Source: Chenggangzhangella methanolivorans
Lineage (GTDB): Bacteria > Pseudomonadota > Alphaproteobacteria > Rhizobiales > Methylopilaceae
NCBI RefSeq assembly: GCF_019797865.1
Contig: NZ_CP081869.1
Location: 5,036,501 to 5,100,500 of the forward strand
Direction of reading: 5' to 3'
Length of the DNA stretch: 64,000 nt
Below are positions 44,722 through 53,002 of the stretch, piece by piece. Position 1 is the stretch's first letter; each line of letters starts with the position of its first letter. The notes under the pieces are model-generated. The model was not told the DNA's origin. It searched no databases and saw only the letters and a list, made by a program, of their open reading frames with translations. The translations under genes and the position numbers were made by a program.

Positions 44722-45093
44722 TCAGGTCCCGGCGCGTCGTCGGAGGATCTCGACGCCGACGTCGGAAAACACGCCGGCGATCGGCGCGCCGGGCTTGTGG
44801 ACCTCGACGCGCACCTGCTCGATCGTCGGGAAGGACGACAGCAGCTTTTGGGCGATCTGTTCGGCCAACGCCTCGATCAGATTGATGCGCGGACCCTTGG
44901 CGATCTCGACCACCGCGTCATGAACGTCGGTGTAGGAGACCGCGCCCGAGAAGTCGTCGGCCTGCGCGTAAGGCTGCGCCTGCACCCAGTAGTCGACGTC
45001 GAAAAAGAACTTTTGGCCAAGCCGATGTTCTTCTTCGAAAACGCCATGATACGCGTGGACCTGAATGCCGCGTATGAAGATCCGGTCGCTCAT
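44722..45093 (-). CDS. folB: Dihydroneopterin aldolase
   Basis: A 123-residue FolB: RGIQVHAYHGVFEEEHRLGQ, with His-Gly-Val/Phe-x-x-Glu at the active site (Glu near residue 20), and VSYTDVHDAVVEIA, then TLIEALAEQIAQKLL. It cleaves 7,8-dihydroneopterin to 6-hydroxymethyl-dihydropterin and glycolaldehyde. The same pterin is the head group of both folate and H4MPT, so its placement between mfnF and folK is notable. Confidence 0.95.
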   Translation of the reverse strand: MSDRIFIRGIQVHAYHGVFEEEHRLGQKFFFDVDYWVQAQPYAQADDFSGAVSYTDVHDAVVEIAKGPRINLIEALAEQIAQKLLSSFPTIEQVRVEVHKPGAPIAGVFSDVGVEILRRRAGT

Positions 45094-45139
45094 TTAAGCC
45101 AAGTCTCGACAGGCGTTTGAGGGCGTGTCCGCCGCGCTG

Positions 45140-46180
45140 TCAGGCGCTGAGGGCGGCGGCGTAGAGGCGGGCGACGGCGACGGCCGGCGCGCAGTCGGCG
45201 GCGGCTCCGGCGAGGCGCGCGTCGTCCGTCCACAGTTCGCCGACGTCGCGATACAGGAGCCCAAGCCGTCGCGCCAGCCTCGCGGTGAGAAACTGTCCGA
45301 CGCCCGCGCCGTAGATCGTCGGCGTTACAGGGCTTCCCCGCCGCGACTGGACGCAGGACGCAGCGTCGCAGAGCCGCCGCAGCACGGCCTCGGCGATCCA
45401 GCGGGCCAGCGGCTCGACCAGCCTGCCTGTCTCGGCGTCGAGGTCCGCGCCGACCATCCGCAGCAGACGGCGGGCGCTGGCCTCGCGGGTTTTCTCGCCG
45501 CCATCGGCCGCCGGATGGAGGTCGGCGTCGTCGGGAAGGTCGCCGGTGAGGCGGAAGACGTCGGCGGTGGTGGCGAAGTGCTCGGCCATCGGCGTGATCC
45601 AGGCGCCGCCGAAGGGCAGACGGGGCGCGACGGCCATCACGGGCGTGCGGGCGACGCCGAGATAGACCAGCTCCTCAGCGGCCATCCGCGAGGCGTCGGT
45701 CGAGCCCAGCGCAGTGACGTCGCCGCCGCTGAACAGGATGAGGTCCGCGGTCGTCGAGCCGATGTCGATGAGCAGCCCGTCGCCGCCTCCGAGCGCGAGC
45801 GCCTCGGCGGTCGCGCGCCAATTGGCTGAAGCGACGCAGGCCCAGCGTTTGGCGGCTTCCCCGGCGGTCAGGAAACCGTCCGCTCCGCCGTAAAAGCGGG
45901 TTTGCGGGCCCAGTCGCTGAGAGAGCCGATCGGAAAGCGCCGCGACCCCTGTCGCGCGATCCGGCCAGAGATCGACCAGCTCGCCCGTCATGGTCACGGC
46001 CGAAACAGCGTCCGCCGGGGCGTCGGCCCCGAGCGCGTCCAGCGCGCGGTCGAGCTCGTCGAGGCCCTTCCAGAGGGGGCAGGGAACGATGCGCACCGCC
46101 TCAAGCGCGCCGTCGCCGCCGAGGCGCGCCAGCTTCAGATGCGCGCCGCCGACGTCCCAGCCGAGGACCTCGCCGCTCAC
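45140..46180 (-). CDS. Hydantoinase/oxoprolinase-like protein, MfnF homologue
   Basis: GTG 46180 overlaps the mfnD-type stop (GTGA); 346 residues. Acetate/hydantoinase ASKHA-type ATPase folds: EVLGWDVGGAHLKLARLGG (phosphate 1), LLIDIGSTTADLILFSGG (phosphate 2) and TIYGAGVGQFLT. In methanogens the homologous MfnF condenses the furan and tyramine-glutamate parts of methanofuran. Bacterial homologues occur in the H4MPT gene islands. Here it is cotranscribed with the MfnD-like ligase and folB-folK. The role in methylofuran synthesis is inferred. Confidence 0.78.
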   Translation of the reverse strand: MSGEVLGWDVGGAHLKLARLGGDGALEAVRIVPCPLWKGLDELDRALDALGADAPADAVSAVTMTGELVDLWPDRATGVAALSDRLSQRLGPQTRFYGGADGFLTAGEAAKRWACVASANWRATAEALALGGGDGLLIDIGSTTADLILFSGGDVTALGSTDASRMAAEELVYLGVARTPVMAVAPRLPFGGAWITPMAEHFATTADVFRLTGDLPDDADLHPAADGGEKTREASARRLLRMVGADLDAETGRLVEPLARWIAEAVLRRLCDAASCVQSRRGSPVTPTIYGAGVGQFLTARLARRLGLLYRDVGELWTDDARLAGAAADCAPAVAVARLYAAALSA

Positions 46181-47124
46181 AGCCTCACCTCGACGGGACG
46201 CGCGCCTGCCCACGCCGCGAGTGGCGCGACGTCGAACGGCGGAACCAGCGAAACCGGGTTCAGGCCAAGCGACTCGCGCAGGCCGCAATACGCGGTGGTG
46301 AGGCGCGGATTGATCTCGATCACCACCGGTCCGTCAGCGCCGAGCACGAGGTCGATTCCGAAAATCCCGTCGAGGCCCGGGAGGGCGTCGCCGACGGCTC
46401 TCGCGAGCGCGGCGAGCCTGCCGTCCGCATCTTCGATCGCGCCGACGGTGAGGCCCTGGAACCGGAAGGCGCCGTCCTCGATCGCCACATGCTGCCGGTT
46501 CGCCGAGAGCAGCCGCGTCGCGCCATGGGCGCGCAGCACGGTGAGGCTCGCGGCCTCGCCGGCGACGAAGGGCTGTACGATAGAGCCGGCGGGGATGCTC
46601 GCGGGCGGTTCTTCGAGGAACAGGGTGGCGTCGCAGCCTGCGCCGTCGTCGGGCTTCACCACCACGGGGCTAGTGTGATCAGGCGCCGCGCTCACGCGCC
46701 AGACCGGCGGCGTCGGGACGCCGCGTTCGCGAAGGCGCTGGGCGGTCAGGAATTTCGAGGACGCGATCGCGATCGCCTCTTCGCTCGGCCCGATGACGTC
46801 CACGCCCGTTTCGCCGAGCAGTCTCGCGAGACGGGACAGCACGCCGCCGGTCTCCGGCGCGATCGGCCAGGCGACGTCGCAGCCGCGCGCGAGCGAAGCC
46901 CAGGCCTTCCAGACGTCGTCGCGCTCGCGCACGTCGTGGATCTCGCCGCAGGGCGGCGGCGCCAGCCGGTCGTCGGAGGTGGCGACGGCTTCGACGCCGG
47001 CAAGCTCGGACAGGTCCCGCAGCAGCGCGTCGCGCATCATCGCGCCCTCGCGGGCGAGCGAGGGCGGCAGATGCTCGCTCCGCATGCCGCCGCCGGTGAC
47101 GAATTCGCAGACGAGAACGCGCAA
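46177..47124 (-). CDS. ATP-grasp protein, MfnD-like tyramine-glutamate ligase
   Basis: A 315-residue ATP-grasp enzyme. VCEFVTGGGMRSEHLPPS starts the protein; SKFLTAQRLRERGVPTPPVW begins the ATP-grasp domain; VVVKPDDGAGCDATLF and VIEINPRLTTAYCGL carry the ATP/Mg2+ residues. MfnD of methanogens ligates glutamate to tyramine in methanofuran synthesis; homologues are found with fhc genes in methylotrophs. First gene of the mfnD-mfnF-folB-folK operon. A palindromic repeat lies 27 bases upstream. A different amide ligase specificity is possible. Confidence 0.78.
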   Translation of the reverse strand: MRVLVCEFVTGGGMRSEHLPPSLAREGAMMRDALLRDLSELAGVEAVATSDDRLAPPPCGEIHDVRERDDVWKAWASLARGCDVAWPIAPETGGVLSRLARLLGETGVDVIGPSEEAIAIASSKFLTAQRLRERGVPTPPVWRVSAAPDHTSPVVVKPDDGAGCDATLFLEEPPASIPAGSIVQPFVAGEAASLTVLRAHGATRLLSANRQHVAIEDGAFRFQGLTVGAIEDADGRLAALARAVGDALPGLDGIFGIDLVLGADGPVVIEINPRLTTAYCGLRESLGLNPVSLVPPFDVAPLAAWAGARPVEVRL

Positions 47125-47150
47125 ACGGAAGGTCCCTGCCGAAATGAACT

Positions 47151-47269
47151 GCGTGCTTCGAGACGCCGTCCTCCGGACGGCTCCTCAGCATGAGGATCGT
47201 TTGAGCGCTGCAAGCCACAAACATTCCTCATGCTGAGGAGCCCGCCTTGGCGGGCGTCTCGAAGCACGC
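47151..47269. repeat. Family B palindromic repeat, copy 2
   Basis: Outer arms GCGTGCTTCGAGACGCC (47151) and GTCTCGAAGCACGC (to 47269) are the same as copy 1 at 7109; the inner hairpin (CTCAGCATGAGG/CCTCATGCTGAG) is also conserved. Lies in the divergent gap between mfnD-like and HisA-like genes. Confidence 0.85.
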
Positions 47270-47349
47270 AATCCGTTTCCTGCGTCTCCCGGCGGTTTCG
47301 CGCAAGCGGGAGTTCAGGCTAAAGCGCTCGCCTGCTTCTGGAGGCCGCC

Positions 47350-48043
47350 ATGGACGTCATTCCCGTGATCGACCTGATGGGCGGCGAGGTCGTGCACGCC
47401 CGCCGCGGCGAGCGCGGCTCGTATCAGCCGATCCGCTCAGGGCTTGTCGATGGCTCGGGACCGCTTGCGATCGCCGGCGCGCTGATGAAGCTCGCGCCGT
47501 TCCGCCGGCTTTACGTCGCCGACATCGACGCCATCCGCGGCGGGCGGGGGCATGATCACGCGGTGGCGGCGCTCGCCGCGGCGTATCCCGACCTCGAACT
47601 CTGGATCGATCGCGGCGCAGCCGACGTCGAGGAAGCAAGGCGGGGGCCTGGAAGGCGTGGCCGTGATCGGGTCCGAAAGCTTCGAGGACGCCCGCACGCT
47701 CGGCCACGCGCTGAAGGCCTCACAGGGCGTGCTGTCGCTCGACCATGACGCCTCGGGACCGATCGGCCCGGCGGCCGTCCATGACGATCCGTCCCTGTGG
47801 CCGGAAAAAATCATCGTCATGACGCTCGGCCGGGTCGATTCAGGGCCGGACTTCGAGCGGCTGCAAAGCGTCGTGTCGCGCGCTGACGGCCGCGCCGTCT
47901 ATGCGGCGGGCGGGGTGCGCGGGATCGAGGATCTGAGGGCGCTGCAAGGGATCGGCGTCGCGGGCGCGCTGGTGGCGAGCGCGCTGCATGACGGACGGCT
48001 CAGCGGTCGTGAGCTTTCGGCCCTTCAAGCAGCGCCGCGGTGA
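47350..48043 (+). CDS. HisA-like TIM-barrel protein of the H4MPT island (frameshifted)
   Basis: About 230 residues once the frame is repaired near 47643 (one extra base in AAGGCGGGGGCC). MDVIPVIDLMGGEVVHARRG at the start, RLYVADIDAIRGGRGHDHAV and VYAAGGVRGIEDLRALQGIG are the HisA/HisF barrel motifs. The DIDAI and AAGGVRG phosphate loops are intact. It is found in bacterial H4MPT/methylofuran gene islands, not in his operons; its reaction is not known to me. Its 3' end overlaps the CitG-like gene by 44 bases in convergent orientation. Confidence 0.7.
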
Positions 48044-48842
48044 AGAGCGCCGCGACCGTGAGGTCGGCGGTCGTTCCCGGATTGAGGCCGCGCGCCTTCA
48101 GGTGCAGGTCGAAGGCGTCGAGCGCGCGCTCGCGGTCCGCGCGAAAGTCCAGCCCCTCCGAGAACGCCGCCGCCTCGCGCCGCAGCGCTTCGGCCGTCTC
48201 GGCCCCGAACTTCCGGGCCACGTGGCTGTCCGGGAACAGCGCCAGCAGGCCGAGATAAAGGTCCTCCACCGCCTCGCGGCCGGGCGCCTTCGCGCGATAG
48301 GCGCGCGCGGCCGCGAAGACGTCCTCGAAGCCGGAGACATATTGCTGCGCGATCCGGTCGCGGCCGGCCGCCGCCGCCATCGCCTCAAGCAGCGTGATTC
48401 TTGGCGGCTCGGCGACGTCGTGCTCGTCCGTGCGCCCGAGCCCGCCGGGATTGGCCGCCGCGATCGCCCGGTAGGCGGCCTCGGCGTCCTCGACGGTGAG
48501 GCGCTTCAGAACATGGTCGAGCGAGGACTTGAGCGGTCGTCCGTGGGCGTTGAGCGCCGCATGGGCGAGCGGCGCGCAGAGGAGCACGATGCCGAGATTG
48601 GCGTTGAGGCCGACAGCGCCAAGCGATGCGCGGGTCGCGCCCTCGATGCGCTCGCCGACCGTGGTCCCCGCCACGAGCCGCACGGCGGCGACTTCCGCGG
48701 CGCGTTCGAAGGTCGCGACCGTCATGCCGTGTCCGTCGCGAAACTTGTGGACGTTGCCGGGCTTGAGCGCTGAAAGCTCCGCCCGGCACGCGGCCACGAA
48801 CGCCTCGGCGACGCCCGAAAGGTCGAAGGTCTTAGGCGGCAT
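48000..48842 (-). CDS. CitG/MdcB-like triphosphoribosyl-dephospho-CoA synthase homologue
   Basis: A 280-residue helical protein. SALKPGNVHKFRDGHGM, SLGAVGLNANLGIVLLCAPL and VEDAEAAYRAIAAANPGGLG are the motifs of the CitG family, which in citrate lyase operons makes the prosthetic-group precursor from ATP and dephospho-CoA. Homologues also sit in H4MPT gene islands of methylotrophs and methanogens, where a ribofuranosyl-transfer role has been suggested. No citrate lyase genes are nearby, so a step in methanopterin synthesis is likelier. Overlaps the RimK-like gene stop at 48832 by 11 bases. Confidence 0.75.
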   Translation of the reverse strand: MPPKTFDLSGVAEAFVAACRAELSALKPGNVHKFRDGHGMTVATFERAAEVAAVRLVAGTTVGERIEGATRASLGAVGLNANLGIVLLCAPLAHAALNAHGRPLKSSLDHVLKRLTVEDAEAAYRAIAAANPGGLGRTDEHDVAEPPRITLLEAMAAAAGRDRIAQQYVSGFEDVFAAARAYRAKAPGREAVEDLYLGLLALFPDSHVARKFGAETAEALRREAAAFSEGLDFRADRERALDAFDLHLKARGLNPGTTADLTVAALFTAALLEGPKAHDR

Positions 48843-49738
48843 CGGGGCGAGCGAGTTTCTGGGCGAGGTCGCCGGCGAGCGCCGCCGCGACGTCGACGCC
48901 GGTCGCGGTCTGAAGGCCCTTCCAGGCCGGCATGGAGTTGACTTCCAGCACCAGGAAGCGACCGTCCTCGTCTTCGATCAGGTCGACGCCGGCGTAATCC
49001 GCGCCGACCGCCGCCGCCGCCCGCACCGCATAGTCGGCGGGCGCGCCGGTGGGATCTGCAGGTTCGCCGTCAGCGCCCTGAAAGATGTTGGTGACCCAGC
49101 CGTCCGAGCGCCGGATCATGGCCGCGAGCGGTTTCCCGCCGAGCACGAACACCCGCCAGTCATGGGCGCCGCCGCGCGCGAGCCGCGGCTCGCGACGAAT
49201 TCCTGCAGGTAATAGAGGCCGCCGACGTCTTCCGACGGGGGCAGCGGGTCGCCGTCGCGAAGGCGGACCAGCCCTTTGCCCTGCGCGCCGAACAGCGGCT
49301 TCAGCACGACGTCGCCGCCGAGCGTTTTACGCGCCGCTTCGGCGGCTTCCGGCTTCTCGGTCACGATGGTTCTGGGCGTCGGCAGGCCGGCCTGCGCGAG
49401 CAGGAATGTGGTCATCGACTTGTCGACGCAGGCCTCGATGGCGCGGGCGTCATTGACCACGCGCACGCCCGCCGATCGCGCGGCGTGCAGCAGGCCGAGT
49501 CGCGCGGTGATCTGCTCGGTGGTGCCGGCCGGCACGAGCCGCACGAAGATCGCCCCGGGCAGGCGGCCGTCGAGGCCCGGCAGCACGAGGCCGGACGCCC
49601 GGATGCGACGTCGAAGCCGCAGTCGGCGATCGAGAGGATGATCGGGCAAAGGCCTGCGTTCGCGCAGGCTTTGGCGAGACCGTTCGAGTGCCAGTCGGCC
49701 TTTTCGGTGAAGATGACGACCGTGTCGGGGAGGATCAT
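48832..49738 (-). CDS. RimK/MptN-like ATP-grasp ligase (two frameshifts)
   Basis: Three frame segments make about 302 residues from ATG 49738. The N-terminal part (DTVVIFTEKADWHSNGLAKA) continues as AIFVRLVPAGTTEQITARLG, then the ATP-grasp core (MTTFLLAQAGLPTPRTIVTE, VVLKPLFGAQGKGLVRL) and ends with NIFQGADGEPADPTG and LEVNSMPAWKGLQ. Indels are near 49605 and 49176. The family includes MptN and CofF, which add glutamate to H4MPT or F420, so polyglutamylation of methanopterin or methylofuran is plausible. Context supports this; the exact acceptor does not show. Confidence 0.75.
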
Positions 49739-49752
49739 GGGGTCTTGTCGCA

Positions 49753-49974
49753 CGTCATCCCGGCCGGAGCGAAGAGGAGAGGCGGAATCAGGAAAGGCTC
49801 GAAGCCACAGCGCTCGTCATGCCCCGGTTCATCCGGGGCATCCACTGTTCCGATACGCGGCGCTTTGTGATCTGGCGTGGATCCCCCGGATAAACCGGGG
49901 GATTACGCTGCGGTTCTTGAGGCTTCGTGGGAAGACGATCCCGGATCGGCCGGGAGGGCCGTCCGGGATGACGC
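49753..49974. repeat. Family D palindromic repeat, copy 2, interrupted by family C
   Basis: CGTCATCCCGGCCGGAGCG at the left (49752) and GGCCGTCCGGGATGACG at the right (ends 49973) are family D arms. The centre is a whole family C unit (49815-49907), so one palindrome is nested in the other. Confidence 0.75.
49815..49907. repeat. Family C palindromic repeat, copy 2, nested in family D
   Basis: GTCATGCCCCGG...CCGGGGCATCCAC and GTGGATCCCCCGG...CCGGGGGATTACG, inverted arms as in the copy at 29524. Confidence 0.8.
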
Positions 49975-49985
49975 CCTTACTGGCT

Positions 49986-50945
49986 TTACGCGCCGCGAAA
50001 CGACTTCTCGACCAGCGCCGGCTCGAACGCGCCGGCGGAGAAGCTCTTACCGGTCGAAAGCGCGGTCACCGTCACGACCGCAGGCGAGAACAGGCCGGCG
50101 TCGCAGGCGTAGAAGTCGAAATTGTAGCCCGCGAAGATCTCGCCGAAGGGGCGGCCGTGGTCCTTCGAGGTGGAGGAGGGCAGGCCATTGGCGAGCTGCT
50201 CGGCCTCGTCCTCGGGACCCTCGACATAGAGCGCGATCTCGCCGCCGTAGAGCACCGCGTCGTTGGTGCGGCCCATGCCGCCGAGGAAATCGGCGGCCGG
50301 CGGGGGCACCGGGGCGACGCCCGTGCCGTCGACGATGCGCTCGAGCGGGAAGTGGATGGCGTGCGCCTTGTGCAGCGCGACCTCGAGCACGCGGCCGACG
50401 ACCTGCACCGAGCCCGCAAGGCTGGTGGTGGGCGTGAGGATGAGCGTCAGCTTCTCCTCGGACACGCCGCACTCCTTGGCGATGAAGGAGATCAGCGAGT
50501 CCGGCGGGCGCTTGTCGGTCTCGAGCACGAGCGCGGCGGTCGCCGCCTCGTCCTTGTAGCAGAGCTCGCCAAAAAGCTCTTCCTTGGCCCAGAGAGCGCG
50601 GGCGGGGCCGGAACCGAGCGCGAAGAAGTCGCCCTCCGAGAGGCTCCAGCCGGCGTACTGGCTGCCGAGGCAGGCGGTGACGGGGTCGAGCGTCGTGATC
50701 TGGATCGCGGTGGTCCAGCCGGGGAACCGGCTGTCGGCGACGAACTTCGCCTGGCCGAGGCCGCCGAGGCAGATCTCGGTGATGCGGCGGCCGGCCTCGA
50801 GGCCGCCCCGCACCGAAATGCCGCCGTCGACGATCGTCGCGCCGGTCGAGGTCTTCTCGATCCCGAGGCGAAGGCTCTCGGCGTCGCGCACGAGCGCCTC
50901 GACGAGCGGGGCCGAGAGCGTTCCCACGCTTGGTCTTTTTGTCAT
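49986..50945 (-). CDS. mch: Methenyl-H4MPT cyclohydrolase
   Basis: ATG 50945 gives about 319 residues (an in-frame ATG at 50957 overlaps the upstream stop). The enzyme hydrolyses methenyl-H4MPT to formyl-H4MPT in formaldehyde oxidation. MCH features are VRGGLEAGRRITEICLGGLG, TTAIQITTLDPVTACLGSQY, ILTPTTSLAGSVQVVGR and FGEIFAGYNFDFY. Sits downstream of the ATP-grasp gene, mtdB and the beta-RFAP synthase gene on the same strand; start/stop overlaps suggest one operon. Confidence 0.97.
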   Translation of the reverse strand: MTKRPSVGTLSAPLVEALVRDAESLRLGIEKTSTGATIVDGGISVRGGLEAGRRITEICLGGLGQAKFVADSRFPGWTTAIQITTLDPVTACLGSQYAGWSLSEGDFFALGSGPARALWAKEELFGELCYKDEAATAALVLETDKRPPDSLISFIAKECGVSEEKLTLILTPTTSLAGSVQVVGRVLEVALHKAHAIHFPLERIVDGTGVAPVPPPAADFLGGMGRTNDAVLYGGEIALYVEGPEDEAEQLANGLPSSTSKDHGRPFGEIFAGYNFDFYACDAGLFSPAVVTVTALSTGKSFSAGAFEPALVEKSFRGA

Positions 50946-50950
50946 GTGCG

Positions 50951-52099
50951 TCACCATTTTTGGTTCGTGGGCGCGGGGACACGCGCGGATGGAAGGCGGG
51001 CGAGAAGCGCGTCGCGTCGCTCCTCGAGAAGTCGGCGGGCGGCCAGAGGGTCCTGGCCGGCGGCGAACACCGTGCAGAACGGCGCGCCTGCGGGGACGGT
51101 CTCGTCGCATGAAGGCCAATCGGCCGTCCAGTGCGGACGCGCGACAGCGCCCGCGCGGGTTGTCGCTGGGGCGTGGACGACGGCGGCGGCGAATGCGGTC
51201 TCAAGCCGGGGCAGGGGGCCGGGCAGGCGGCCCGCGCAGGCCTCGATGTGGAGGTTTATGAGCGCCGGCATGTCGCCGCGGTCGAACACGTCGAGCGTCG
51301 CGCCGGGGCGGGGATTGATCTCGAGCAGGACGAAGCTTTGGTCGTCCGGCAGGATCATGTCGGCGCTGGCAAGGCCTTTGAGGCGCGTCGCGGAGACGAG
51401 GCGGTCGAGCGCGGCGTCGATGCTGGCGGCGACCCCGTCGGAGATGGTGACCGGCCCGACCGCTCCGCCATAGCGGAAGGGCGCGGCGGGCGCGGGATCT
51501 GGCCATTGTTCCGAGAAGCCGAGCACATGCGCTTTCGCGCCGTCGGCGAGAAACAGCGCCGAGACCGCGCGGCCCTCGACGCGCTCCTGCAGGTATCGTC
51601 GGGCTCTGACCGCGGTTCCGGTGCGGATATGCGATCCGCCCGAGGCTCCGGCGCGCTTCGAGAGCCAACGGGCCGCATCCAGGTCGGCGGCGCCATGGGG
51701 CGCCATGGCGGGGCGGCGGACGCCGAGATCGTCGAGCAGACCCGCAAAAGCTTCCGGATTTTTGAGCAGCGCGACCGTCTCGGACGAGGCGCCCAGCACC
51801 GGATTTCGCCGCGCGATCGCCCGCATCAAGTTCGGAGCGTGCTCGAAGCCGGCGCCGAATACGACCGGCAACCCTTCGGGAGCGTGGCTCGCCAGCGCGT
51901 CGAGCAACGCCCGCCGATCAAAAGCCACCACGCTCCGGCGCATAGGTACGCGGACCGCTTCCGCCGCGTGCTCGCGCGTGTCGTCGTCGGCGAACAGGTC
52001 GAGCGCCAGCACGTTGAGGCCCGCGCGCCTGGCCGAGCGCGCGAGCGCCCGGGCCGAGAGCGCGATGACCGCAAGGTCGAAGGGCGGCTGGTCGGTCAA
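50951..52099 (-). CDS. ATP-grasp protein of the H4MPT island, between mtdB and mch
   Basis: No ATG is in frame near the start. TTG 52099 (LTDQPPFDLAVIALSARALA), overlapping the mtdB end region, yields 382 residues. N-terminal Rossmann-type part (LAVIALSARALARSARRAGL; LDLFADDDTREHA), then an ATP-grasp-like half (LLEINPRPGATLDVFDRGDM and PALINLHIEACAGRLPGPLP). A protein with this layout (carbamoyl-phosphate-synthase-like ORF) is a standard member of bacterial H4MPT gene clusters; its reaction is unknown to me, but a ligase step in methanopterin synthesis is likely. Ends 6 bases before the mch start. Confidence 0.72.
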   Translation of the reverse strand: MTDQPPFDLAVIALSARALARSARRAGLNVLALDLFADDDTREHAAEAVRVPMRRSVVAFDRRALLDALASHAPEGLPVVFGAGFEHAPNLMRAIARRNPVLGASSETVALLKNPEAFAGLLDDLGVRRPAMAPHGAADLDAARWLSKRAGASGGSHIRTGTAVRARRYLQERVEGRAVSALFLADGAKAHVLGFSEQWPDPAPAAPFRYGGAVGPVTISDGVAASIDAALDRLVSATRLKGLASADMILPDDQSFVLLEINPRPGATLDVFDRGDMPALINLHIEACAGRLPGPLPRLETAFAAAVVHAPATTRAGAVARPHWTADWPSCDETVPAGAPFCTVFAAGQDPLAARRLLEERRDALLARLPSARVPAPTNQKW

Positions 52100-52110
52100 C
52101 GTAGGCGTCG

Positions 52111-53002
52111 TCAGGCTGAAAGCTCGCGGGCGAGCTGGAAGGCCTCCGGGAAGCTCACCTGCAACGCCACATCCGACTCGCGGATGCGCTTCAGAATCTG
52201 GTGCTGCACCTGGTACTTCACCTGCCCGATGACGAGCGCGCCGATCCCGACGCCGTTTGCGAGCTTCACCCCGTCTTCGTTCGAGCCGACGCCGGAAATC
52301 CCGTTCGGCGGCACAGCGTTGATGTCGGCGGCGACGATCAGCTTCTTGGCCGCCTCCAGAACGGGCGTCGAGATCACCTCGATGCCGGCCGAAGCGCAGG
52401 TGAGGATCACCTCGGTGTCGGCGACCAAACGCCTTTTTGTCCTCGTCGGTCTTAGCGACCGCGCAGTTGAGCTTCACGCCGAAGCGCTTCTTGAAGTCGA
52501 CAGCCTTGGCCTCGACGTCCTCGATCACGAGATGGCTCACGATGGTGACGTCGGCGCCGGCCTGCGCCGCGATCACCGCCGCGATGCCGCCGATGATCCC
52601 GGTCGCGCCGTAGACCTGCACCTTGGCGCCCGTCAGGCCGCCCTCGCGCTTGCCGCGGAGGTTTTTCTCGACGAGCGCGATCATGGCGGCCGCTGTGGTG
52701 AAGGCGCCGGAGGGGTCGGCGAAGAGCGAGATCTCGAAGGGCGGAAACAGCGCCTTGGCGGCCGCCGCCATCTGATCGAGCGCGAGGCTCGCGTCCTTGC
52801 CGCCGATGAACATCACGGTGCGCTTGGCGGCGTCCGGCGAGCGCGAGAACATCGCGTCCTGCGTCAGCCCAGCGACGTCGCCGAGCGCGACCTCGGAATA
52901 GGTGACGATCGAGGAGAAGCCTGCGTCGACGGCCATGTTCACGTCGAACGGGCTCGTGTTCCGGAGCGGCGTGATCATGTGGATCGGGACGGCGTCGGAC
53001 AT
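52111..53002 (-). CDS. mtdB: NAD(P)-dependent methylene-H4MPT dehydrogenase (frameshifted)
   Basis: Oxidises methylene-H4MPT to methenyl-H4MPT, with NAD(P). ATG 53002; first part MSDAVPIHMITPLRNTSPFD, NMAVDAGFSSIVTYSE and the Rossmann fold AKVQVYGATGIIGGIAAVIA; second part MVADTEVILTCASAGIEVIS and NAVPPNGISGVGSNEDGVKL. The frame breaks near 52430 in TTT; dropping one T gives KKALVADTEVIL. Total about 296 residues, as for MtdB. Downstream of the beta-RFAP synthase gene and upstream of mch. Confidence 0.93.
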
